Below are positions 15,906 through 23,016 of a stretch of DNA of 64,000 bases, piece by piece. Positions within the stretch are counted from its first letter, which is position 1, and every line of letters starts with the position of its first letter. The DNA is from Gemmatimonadota bacterium (GTDB taxonomy: Bacteria > Gemmatimonadota > Gemmatimonadetes > Longimicrobiales > Gaopeijiaceae). Where the stretch lies: positions 620,001 through 684,000 of the forward strand of contig JAWKQO010000002.1 of NCBI GenBank assembly GCA_041390105.1. The letters are read 5' to 3'. Position numbers and translations under genes: made by a program. The notes under the pieces are model-generated. The model was given only the letters and a program-made list of their open reading frames with translations. It ran no database searches and was not told where the DNA came from.

Positions 15906-17200
15906 GGGAAGTGATCGCAGACGGGATCGTGGGCCGAGGGAACTCGGACGGTGCTCGGCTCTTCAAGGAGTGGTTCGCCGGCCTCACCCAGGCGGCGGAG
16001 GAGGGAAGGGGCGGCGCCTACGTCTTCGTGATGGGCAGCTTGGTGGAGCTGCTGCGGGTGTTCGATCTGCCGGTGGTGTTCCCCGAGATCAACTCGCTGC
16101 AGACTGCCGTCCGCCACGTGGCGCACGACTACCTCAACGAAGCCGAGGACTACGGCTACAGCCCCGACATCTGCGGCTACGTGAAGGCGGACGTGGCCAC
16201 GCAGCTTCGTGGAGGAACGCTGCCGATGGGGCGCATCCCCAAGCCGGCCATCGCCGTCTACACGAATGCCTGCAACACGTACATCAAGTGGGCGGAGATC
16301 TGGGAGCGCATGTACGGCTGCCCCATCGTCACCATCGACGTTCCGGGGAGCAGGGCAGCCCACCTGCGTCCCGATCGCGGCGACCCGGACTTCGAGAACG
16401 ACCTGCGATACGTGCTGGCCCAGCTGCACGAGCTCATTCCAGTGTTGGAGCGGATCACGGGAAAGCGCTTCGACATCGACCGACTGCGGGAGACCCTGGG
16501 ACACGCCAATACGATGGCTGCGGGCTGGAAGGATGTGCTCGCCCTCAACCGCGCCCATCCGTCGGTGTTCAATGCACTGACCGACGGCACCATCTACCTG
16601 GGCGTGTCGAACTGCTTGCGCGGAACGCCCGAGGGAGCCGCCTACTTCGAGGAACTCGTCGAAGAGATGCGCTACAAGGCGGAAGAGGGCATTGGAACGC
16701 TGACGGAGGAGCTCTATCGGCTGCTCTTCGTGGGGGTTCCTTGTTATCCGATCTTCCGTCGTTTCGGTGAGATGTTCCAGGAGTGGGGCGGGACCTTCGT
16801 CAACTCCACCTACTTGTGGTTCGCTTCCGGTGGCGCCAACGAGGGACATCAATACGACCTCGAACGTCCGTTGGAGAGCCTTGCGGAGGGACTGCTGCGC
16901 GGGGTTCGGGATGCCATGGACAGCATGTTCTTCCAGACCGAGCCCCTGCTCCAGATGTTCAGGGAATTCGAAGCGGACGGAGTGGTCTACCACCCGATCA
17001 AGAGCTGTCGCACCGTCTCCACGGGCCTGGCGGACCAGCGCAGGGAGACGATGGCGCGCGAGGACGTTCCTTCCCTGTTCATCGAGTCCGACATGATGGA
17101 CCGTCGGGTCGTGTCGGAGGCGCAGCTCAAGAATCGCATCGATGCCTTCTTCGAGGGACTGGCTGCGCGGCGGTTGCAGTCGGGAGCCCACCGGGCCTAG
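15902..17200 (+). CDS. bcrB: Benzoyl-CoA reductase, subunit B (BzdO/BcrB)
   Basis: 432 aa from ATG 15902 (GGAGGT 8 bases upstream). It is the second 2-hydroxyacyl-CoA-dehydratase-family subunit. Likely cluster cysteines are C91 (SPDICGYVK), C124 (YTNACNTYIKW) and the Cys in KSCRTVSTGLADQRR near the C-terminus. Typical segments are VVFPEINSLQ and STYLWFASGG. It pairs with the C subunit to form the active-site dimer carrying two [4Fe-4S] clusters in known enzymes. The length fits BcrB/BzdO (about 430-450 aa). The long open frame on the opposite strand over this gene is a composition artefact. Confidence 0.9.
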   Translation: MREVIADGIVGRGNSDGARLFKEWFAGLTQAAEEGRGGAYVFVMGSLVELLRVFDLPVVFPEINSLQTAVRHVAHDYLNEAEDYGYSPDICGYVKADVATQLRGGTLPMGRIPKPAIAVYTNACNTYIKWAEIWERMYGCPIVTIDVPGSRAAHLRPDRGDPDFENDLRYVLAQLHELIPVLERITGKRFDIDRLRETLGHANTMAAGWKDVLALNRAHPSVFNALTDGTIYLGVSNCLRGTPEGAAYFEELVEEMRYKAEEGIGTLTEELYRLLFVGVPCYPIFRRFGEMFQEWGGTFVNSTYLWFASGGANEGHQYDLERPLESLAEGLLRGVRDAMDSMFFQTEPLLQMFREFEADGVVYHPIKSCRTVSTGLADQRRETMAREDVPSLFIESDMMDRRVVSEAQLKNRIDAFFEGLAARRLQSGAHRA

Positions 17201-17216
17201 GGACCAGGAGACCGCA

Positions 17217-18035
17217 ATGGCATACGCAGCGGGGGTCGACGTCGGCTCGACCCAGACCAAAGCAGTGATCGTCGACGAGGAAGGCCAGATCGTGGCCCGA
17301 GCCCTCACCGACACGGGGGCCAATGTCATCCAAGCTGCTCAGGAGGCCTTCACGCAGGCCCTCGACGCCAGCGGGCTGGAGGAGCGGGAGGTCGAATACG
17401 TGATCGGTACCGGCTACGGCCGCTACAAGGTGACATTCGGCAATGCCCAGGTGACCGAGATCAGCTGTCACGGACGTGGGGCGGTTCACATGTTCCCTTC
17501 GACACGGACCGTGGTGGACATGGGTGGCCAGGACACGAAGGCCATCCGTGTCAGCGAGAGCGGCGAGATCGTCGACTTCTGCATGAACGACAAGTGTGCG
17601 GCGGGCACCGGCCGCTTCCTGGGAGCCGCGTCGCGGGCGCTGGATATCCCGCTGAACGAGCTGGGCCCCACCGCGCTTCGCGGTGAGCGCCCGGTCAAGA
17701 TCAGCACGACCTGCACGGTGTTCGCCGAATCCGAAGTGCTGTCGTGGCTCGGGAAGGGCAAGAAGATCGAGGACATCCTTCTGGGCGTGCACCACTCCAT
17801 CGCCGGTCGCTCCGTGGGCCTGCTGCGACGCGTCGGCGTGGAAGACGAGGTGACCTTCACGGGGGGCGTGGCCAAGAACACCGCCATGATCTCCGCGTTG
17901 AACGAGCGGCTGGGCACCGCCGTCAACGTCAGCGACGAGTCCCACTACATGGGTGCGCTCGGCGCGGCGCTGTTCGCGCTCGACCAGGTGCGGGCGAGTC
18001 GACAGCCCGCGCAAGCCAAGGAGGTGCTGCCATGA
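17217..18035 (+). CDS. bcrA: Benzoyl-CoA reductase ATPase subunit, first copy (BzdP/BcrA type)
   Basis: 272 aa ASKHA-fold ATPase of the BcrA/BadF/HgdC activase family. Phosphate-1 loop GVDVGSTQTK (6-15), phosphate-2 loop DMGGQDTK (101-108), and the two cysteines that bridge a [4Fe-4S] cluster between the two ATPase subunits, C127 (NDKCAAGTG) and C166 (TTCTVFAESE). It hydrolyses ATP to push an electron into the BcrCB active site. BcrA of Thauera is about 440 aa; this short form fits the Azoarcus Bzd type. Start 17217 is preferred to an upstream start because GGACCAGGAG precedes it and the protein then begins directly with the fold. Confidence 0.88.
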   Translation: MAYAAGVDVGSTQTKAVIVDEEGQIVARALTDTGANVIQAAQEAFTQALDASGLEEREVEYVIGTGYGRYKVTFGNAQVTEISCHGRGAVHMFPSTRTVVDMGGQDTKAIRVSESGEIVDFCMNDKCAAGTGRFLGAASRALDIPLNELGPTALRGERPVKISTTCTVFAESEVLSWLGKGKKIEDILLGVHHSIAGRSVGLLRRVGVEDEVTFTGGVAKNTAMISALNERLGTAVNVSDESHYMGALGAALFALDQVRASRQPAQAKEVLP

Positions 18036-18850
18036 GATACACGGCCGGAGTGGACATCGGGTCGACCTACACCAAGGCAGTGGTCCTCGACTCCAACCAC
18101 GCCGTGGCCGGGCACGCCATGCGCCCCACCGGATTCCGTCTGGGGGAGGCGGGGACTGAGGCGCTGGCCGAGGCGCTGGCCGAGGGTGGGCTCGCCCGTT
18201 TCGACGTCGAGTACGTGGTGACCACCGGCTTCGGGCGGCACCAGATGGAAGAGGCTGACACGCATGTGACGGACCTCACGGCGGCAGCCCGCGGGGCCAC
18301 GCTCCTCTTCCCCGGCACTCAGACCATCCTCGACGTCGGGGGCCAGACCATGAAGGCCACGCGACTGGACGAGGGCGCCAAGGTCAAGTCGTTCCGCTTG
18401 AACGACAAGTGCGCCGCGGGCACGGGTGCGTTCCTCGAGAAGACAGCCCGCTACATGGGATACGAGACGGAGGAGATCGGGGCGCTGGTGGAGACGTCCA
18501 AGAACCCGGTCCCGATCTCCGGTGTGTGTGCGGTCTTCGCCGAGTCGGAGGTGATCAACCAGCTGTCGCTGGGCGCCGCACCCGCGGACATCATGCACGG
18601 TGCGGTGGTCTCGCTGGTGTCCCGCTCGGTACAGCTCATGAAACGCGTCCGCATGGAGCCTGAGTACACGCTCATCGGCGGTATTCTGCGTTTCCACCGC
18701 ATGGTGGACGTGATTCGGGGCGAGCTCCGCTCCGAGGTGAATGTGCCCGACGGAGACATGGTGCAGTTCACGTCCGCGCTGGGCGCCGCCTACCTGGGCC
18801 AGCGTCGCTTGGAGACGCTCGAGGCCGGGCCGGTCGGGGAGCGTCGATGA
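18032..18850 (+). CDS. bcrD: Benzoyl-CoA reductase ATPase subunit, second copy (BzdQ/BcrD type)
   Basis: 272 aa, exactly the length of its neighbour, starting at an ATGA overlap with it and after AAGGAGGTG. Same family: GVDIGSTYTK loop at 6-15 and bridging cysteines C127 (NDKCAAGTG) and C166 (SGVCAVFAESE) at identical positions. In the second phosphate loop the canonical GQDTK is changed to GQTMK (104-108), a variant I associate with BcrD/BadG subunits. The two therefore form a heterodimer that arose by tandem duplication. The next small gene overlaps its end by ATGA. Confidence 0.87.
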   Translation: MRYTAGVDIGSTYTKAVVLDSNHAVAGHAMRPTGFRLGEAGTEALAEALAEGGLARFDVEYVVTTGFGRHQMEEADTHVTDLTAAARGATLLFPGTQTILDVGGQTMKATRLDEGAKVKSFRLNDKCAAGTGAFLEKTARYMGYETEEIGALVETSKNPVPISGVCAVFAESEVINQLSLGAAPADIMHGAVVSLVSRSVQLMKRVRMEPEYTLIGGILRFHRMVDVIRGELRSEVNVPDGDMVQFTSALGAAYLGQRRLETLEAGPVGERR

Positions 18851-19212
18851 CCGGACCGAAGCGCCGCTCGCTTCCGGTGGTGCGGGCGCCCGCCCCCGGA
18901 GGCCCAGGAGCGGACTCCGTGCGCGTCCTCGCTGGGCTGGTACGCAGCGAGGCGCATCGTACGGCGGGTGAGGCGGCGACGGACGACTCGGAACGCTTGG
19001 CGGCCGGCTGGGAAAGGCGGTTCATCGCCGAGGGTGAGCGGGCGGCCGAGATGATCCGGCTCTACGAAGAGCTGGGGTTCGAGGTCGAGACCGAGCCGGT
19101 ACGGGGCCAGGACTTCTCAGAGGACTGCCTCGATTGTCAGGTGGTGGCCCAAGGTCGCTTCACGGTCATCTACACCCGTGTCGTGTCGTCTCGACCAGGA
19201 GTGAAATCATGA
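18847..19212 (+). CDS. Small CxxC protein of the benzoyl-CoA operon, unknown function
   Basis: 121 aa, begins at an ATGA overlap with bcrD and ends at an ATGA overlap with the hemerythrin gene, so it is embedded in the operon. The first 30 residues are Pro/Arg-rich and probably disordered. Residues about 55-85 form a charged helix (AEGERAAEMIRLYEELGFEV). A CLDC motif lies in DFSEDCLDCQVVAQGRFTVIYTR near the C-terminus, which may bind metal or act in redox. I do not recognise the family. Position suggests assembly, protection or electron transfer for the reductase, but that is inference. Confidence 0.65.
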   Translation: MTGPKRRSLPVVRAPAPGGPGADSVRVLAGLVRSEAHRTAGEAATDDSERLAAGWERRFIAEGERAAEMIRLYEELGFEVETEPVRGQDFSEDCLDCQVVAQGRFTVIYTRVVSSRPGVKS

Positions 19213-19760
19213 ACGCTCGCACGTCGACCGGTGTGCTTCGGGCCGAGCATCAGCGGATCCTGCAGGTCGTCGCCGTTCTGGAGCCGCTGCTGGAGGCAGA
19301 TCCCGGGTTGCTGGACCTGGCGACGATCGGCAAGTGCGTGCGCTTCTTCCGGCTGTTCGCGGACGCCTGTCACCATGGAAAGGAGGAAGGGCTGCTCTTT
19401 CCGGCGCTGGAGGCGCGGGGCATGCCACACGACGCCGGTCCCATCGCGGTGATGCTCCACGAGCATCGCCTGGGTCGCCACCACGTGGCCGCCATGGCGG
19501 CGGCGCTGGGAGAGGGCGAAGGTCACGCGGTCGATGCCGCCGGCCTGGTGCGGGCCGGGCGCGACTATATCGAGTTGATTCGCGGACACATCCTCAAGGA
19601 GGACCACGTCCTCTTCGAGATGGCCGATCAGATGGTGGTGGGTCCTCCCTGTGATCGGCTCTGCGCCGCCTACGCGTCGACGGCGGACGACCGCTACGAA
19701 GGGTGTACCCGGGTTCAGCTGGAAGCGCTGGGCGACGAGATCGTCGAAACCGCCTCTTGA
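19209..19760 (+). CDS. Hemerythrin-domain (HHE) protein closing the operon
   Basis: 183 aa from the ATGA overlap at 19209. The four-helix di-iron pattern is complete: H in RAEHQRI, HHGKEEGLLFP, HEHRLGRHH and HILKEDHVLFEMAD. Bacterial HHE proteins bind oxygen, NO or iron. Here the gene ends an operon for an oxygen-sensitive enzyme, so oxygen scavenging or sensing is the simplest proposal. The C-terminal 40 residues carry three extra Cys (GPPCDRLC and EGCTR), which is not part of the usual domain and could bind metal or partner with the CxxC protein encoded just before it. Confidence 0.85.
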   Translation: MNARTSTGVLRAEHQRILQVVAVLEPLLEADPGLLDLATIGKCVRFFRLFADACHHGKEEGLLFPALEARGMPHDAGPIAVMLHEHRLGRHHVAAMAAALGEGEGHAVDAAGLVRAGRDYIELIRGHILKEDHVLFEMADQMVVGPPCDRLCAAYASTADDRYEGCTRVQLEALGDEIVETAS

Positions 19761-19832
19761 GGACGGGTCCGGCGCCCGCGCCTGGGGCCTCGACGCCTTG
19801 CCTGCACCGGCACCGCGTGCTGCAGCGAACTG

Positions 19833-21767
19833 CTAGCGCTGGTCGGAGCCTTCCCCACCCGGCAGAGCGGCGGCGAGCGCCCGATGCAGGCGGGCGCGCA
19901 CGGTATCTCCCGCCGGGGTCCCCACGAGATCGACAAGGCCCCCGGGGTCGTTCCGCAGGTCGTACACGCGTTCCCGCTCGTCGTCCTCCTGACGTCCCCA
20001 GAGGAACTGATAGCGTCCGTCGATCAGCGACTTGCGCTCGGCTTCCACCGTGTAGCCCAACGAGGGTGCCGTTCCCCCCGGCCCGCGGCTCATCTCGGAG
20101 AGGAAGACGGGGTCCTGCGGATCGGTGCTACCGTCCCAGAACCGTTGCAGCGACCTCCCCTCGAGCGGTGACGCCACGCCGGGCGTGGCGAGTGCAACGA
20201 TGGTCGAAGGCACGTCGTGCAAGCTGGTGAAGGGAGAGACGCGTACCCCCGCGGGCAGCCCGCGCGGATAGCGGATCAGGAGAGGCACGTGGATGGTTTC
20301 CATGAGCAGGTGGCCGCCGTGCCCGCTGCCGCCGTGCTCTCCGAACTCCTCCCCATGATCGGCGGTCACGATGACGATGGTGTTGTCCAGGGCACCCCGG
20401 CGTTGCAGCTCGGCGAGGAGCGCACCGATCTGGTCGTCGAGATAGGCGATGGCCGCGTCATAGCGCCCCTGTTCAGCCCGGATGTCCTTGGGGAGGCCCT
20501 CCGGGGTCGGCTCATCGATGGCGAACCGGGTCGTGAAGGGCTCCGGGGACTCGTACGGCTGGTGCGCATCGAAGTAGTTCAGCATGGCGAAGAACGGTCG
20601 GCCCTCGACAGTCGCGCTCCAGTGCAGAAACGCCTCGTTGATCTCCGCTGCGGACCGGCGGTGCGCCTCACGCTTGTTGCCCCTCGATGGGCTGAACCGG
20701 AGTAGCGCGGAGAGAACGGCTTTGGGCGTGCGGGCGGCGGCCAACCGCTGCACGCCGACTGTGTTCCCGAGCCACGCGTGGATCAGGAGCGGCTCGTCCG
20801 TGCCCAGGTAGTCCTCGTAGTGGATGAAGCCCCGACTCAAGCCGGTTTCGGCACTGGTGTAATGCCGGTTCGCCACGATGCCCGCGGTCGCGTATCCGAG
20901 CGAGCGCAGGTGCTCGGCCAACGTGGGCTGCGTGCCGTCGAGGGGCTTGCGGTAGCCAGCCGTGGTTTCGTGCGGGTGGGTCCCCGTGAGCAGCGAGACA
21001 TGGGAGGGGAGGGTCCAGTTCGACGGGGCGATCGTCCGGTCGAAGACCACCGACTCCGCGGCCAGGCGCTCGAGATGGGGCGTGGTGGGCCGTTCGTATC
21101 CGTAGAGTGAGAGGCTCTGCGCGCGCACCGTGTCGAGGATCAACAACAGCACGTTGGGTGCGCCCTCGCGGGCGGCGGGGAGGTTCTCGACGGCGTGCCG
21201 TTCCCGCGCTCCCTGACGAAGGCCCAGCGCGATGAGACCGATCCAGGCGATCCCGAGAAGCCCTGCGCCGCGGCGCACGGTGTCTCGCATCCGAGCAGGG
21301 TGGGCGCCCGCGAGCTGCGCAAGACGCACGGCCAGCCCCAACGCCAGCACCGCGAGCGCGAGGCGATGCACGCGGAAAAAGGAGAGCGACAGCGAGGCGG
21401 TCGCCAGCAAACCCAGCGCGAAGACCGCCACCTGCAGGGGCACCAGCTTCGGCTGCCAGGCGGCGATGAGCGCGAGGGTCAGTGCCGGGCCCGAGAAGAG
21501 CAGCAGGTACACGGCCGGTGTGAGCCAGGCTGCGTTCAGGTTCCAGAACGCGAGCTTCTGTGCCACGCGCTGCGTGTAGGCCACGCCCGACAACTCGCCG
21601 AGACCCACCAGCAGCGCCAGCGCGAAGGCGAGGACCAGGACGTCCATCGCTGCCCCGCCGCGGCTGTCGCGGACGGCAGCGGGGGAGCGGCTTCGCAAGA
21701 AGCCGTCCTTGCCGAAGCCGAGAGCTCCGATCACCAGGACCAGGACCGCGAGGAAGAGCCAACGCAT
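19833..21767 (-). CDS. Membrane sulfatase-fold hydrolase/transferase
   Basis: 644 aa. About five hydrophobic segments fill the first 190 residues, then comes a sulfatase-fold domain. Metal and active-site motifs: NVLLLILDTVRAQSLSLYGY, NWTLPSHVSLLTG, MLNYFDAHQPYE, VTADHGEEFGEHG and GHGGHLLMETIHVPLL. The usual CxPxR formylglycine motif is replaced by NWTLPSH, so the nucleophile is probably Thr or Ser as in phosphotransferases and not a sulfatase formylglycine. Sequence is otherwise close to the sulfatase-like proteins widespread in Gemmatimonadota and planctomycete-type genomes. It faces the operon at 19760 tail to tail. Confidence 0.75.
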   Translation of the reverse strand: MRWLFLAVLVLVIGALGFGKDGFLRSRSPAAVRDSRGGAAMDVLVLAFALALLVGLGELSGVAYTQRVAQKLAFWNLNAAWLTPAVYLLLFSGPALTLALIAAWQPKLVPLQVAVFALGLLATASLSLSFFRVHRLALAVLALGLAVRLAQLAGAHPARMRDTVRRGAGLLGIAWIGLIALGLRQGARERHAVENLPAAREGAPNVLLLILDTVRAQSLSLYGYERPTTPHLERLAAESVVFDRTIAPSNWTLPSHVSLLTGTHPHETTAGYRKPLDGTQPTLAEHLRSLGYATAGIVANRHYTSAETGLSRGFIHYEDYLGTDEPLLIHAWLGNTVGVQRLAAARTPKAVLSALLRFSPSRGNKREAHRRSAAEINEAFLHWSATVEGRPFFAMLNYFDAHQPYESPEPFTTRFAIDEPTPEGLPKDIRAEQGRYDAAIAYLDDQIGALLAELQRRGALDNTIVIVTADHGEEFGEHGGSGHGGHLLMETIHVPLLIRYPRGLPAGVRVSPFTSLHDVPSTIVALATPGVASPLEGRSLQRFWDGSTDPQDPVFLSEMSRGPGGTAPSLGYTVEAERKSLIDGRYQFLWGRQEDDERERVYDLRNDPGGLVDLVGTPAGDTVRARLHRALAAALPGGEGSDQR

Positions 21768-21815
21768 CAGGGACGGTAGCCCGAGGCAGCAGGCGCGGCC
21801 AGGTAGGGCCGTGCG

Positions 21816-22370
21816 TCAGGGGTGGCAGCCACCGCGCGGCGTGGCCGGTGCGGCGTCGGACGCCCCGAAGTCCAGCGTCCAGTAGTGCCCATAGGTCGTG
21901 CTCGAGGCTTGAACGTACCCGATCCCCGCATGGGCCGCCCGCGTGGAGAGGATGTTGGCCCGGTGCGGGGGGCTGTCCATCCAGGCCGCGACCACGCCGG
22001 CGGGGCTGGTCTGGCCAGCGGCGATGTTCTCTGCCACGTAGTTCCAGTCGTATCCCGACTCGCGCACCCGTACGGAGGGAGTGGACCCGTCTGTGCCGGT
22101 GTGGCTGAACGTATCGTGCTCGGCCATGTCCCTGGAGTGCCGACGTGCGGCGTCGACGATGCGCGCGTCGACGATCAGCTCCGGCAGCCCGGCGTCGCTT
22201 CGGTGTTGGTTGACGAGGTCGAGCACCTGTTGACCCATGGAGTCCGTACAGGAGTCGCCGTCGGGGCCCGTGGCCGCGATGTCGCAGGTGGGTAGCGTGA
22301 GGCAGAGGGCGGCGATGACCCAGGAGCCCACCGAATGGGAACGGCGCCTCGGGTCTGGGTGCGGTGCCAT
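21816..22370 (-). CDS. CAP-domain (SCP/PR-1-like) exported lipoprotein
   Basis: 184 aa. Start at 22370 gives a lipoprotein-like leader (GSWVIAALCLTLPTC). The CAP fold is clear: HRSDAGLPELIVDARIVDAARRHSRDMAEH, FSHTGTDG, YVAENIAAG and SPPHRANIL, with His/Glu/His residues that line the usual cleft. Bacterial CAP proteins are secreted; some bind lipids or have protease-like activity, none of which can be assigned here. It is divergent from the lipoprotein gene at 22502; the starts are 131 bases apart. Confidence 0.75.
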   Translation of the reverse strand: MAPHPDPRRRSHSVGSWVIAALCLTLPTCDIAATGPDGDSCTDSMGQQVLDLVNQHRSDAGLPELIVDARIVDAARRHSRDMAEHDTFSHTGTDGSTPSVRVRESGYDWNYVAENIAAGQTSPAGVVAAWMDSPPHRANILSTRAAHAGIGYVQASSTTYGHYWTLDFGASDAAPATPRGGCHP

Positions 22371-22501
22371 TGGCGACTCGGGCTCGGGGGGCGTCGGGTG
22401 TGGGGCGTCGGCGCTCGTCGAGCGCAGCAACTCTCGGACCGGAACGCGCTCGATCCCCTTGTGTAGGGTCGATGCAGCACACCAGCAAGGAGGGGAGGCG
22501 G

Positions 22502-22924
22502 ATGGACGGACGGGGGCAGTGGGGGTGGCTCGGGGTCGTCTGCTTCCTTGGCGCCTGCGCGCACACGGCGACATCCGGAGGTACCGGGCCCGGGGCACGT
22601 GGCGATGAGTGCCTGGTCGAGGCGCGCAACGAGACCGGAGTTTCCTTGAGCGTTTCCCACCGGGCCGGACAAGTCCAGATCGGTGAGCTTCCTCCCGGGG
22701 GGCGGGCTCGCTTCGGGGTGAGCTGTGAGGATGGCCCGGTCACGGTGGTGGGGTCGGCGCTTGCCGAGACCCGAGCTCCCAGCCCGACCGCTGGAGCTCC
22801 TGGTGCCACCTGCACCGTCACGGCACGCGTACGTCCCCAGTCCGGTCAGGTCGTGGTGGCGCGGCTGATCCCCGCGGGGGGTGCGCCCCTATCCCGAACT
22901 CCCTCGGGTTGCCGTCCCCGCTAG
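22502..22924 (+). CDS. Hypothetical lipoprotein
   Basis: 140 aa from ATG 22502, which follows AAGGAGGGGAGG. The leader MDGRGQWGWLGVVCFLGAC has a lipobox Cys near residue 19. The mature part reads as a small beta-rich domain (VEARNETGVSLSVSHRAG, GELPPGGRARFGVSCEDG) resembling the carbohydrate- or phosphate-loop-free barrels of envelope proteins, with three more cysteines that could form disulfides. No family recognised. An earlier in-frame ATG at 22472 has no ribosome site. Confidence 0.55.
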   Translation: MDGRGQWGWLGVVCFLGACAHTATSGGTGPGARGDECLVEARNETGVSLSVSHRAGQVQIGELPPGGRARFGVSCEDGPVTVVGSALAETRAPSPTAGAPGATCTVTARVRPQSGQVVVARLIPAGGAPLSRTPSGCRPR

Positions 22925-23016
22925 GCTGACCCGAGCGGGCAGCGTCCCTCTCGCGCGGAGCCTGCGTCGTCCTCTATCATGCCGAAGTCTTCCCGATCCC
23001 CGTGCCCGAGTCCGTC

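Noticed and set aside
15773..17329. Long open frame on the minus strand opposite bcrB (and similar ones opposite dch, had and others)
   Set aside because: These are expected in GC-rich DNA; they lack ribosome sites and known motifs, while the plus-strand genes have clear families.
19833..21767. True arylsulfatase
   Set aside because: The CxPxR/SxPxR formylglycine motif is missing; NWTLPSH occupies its place.
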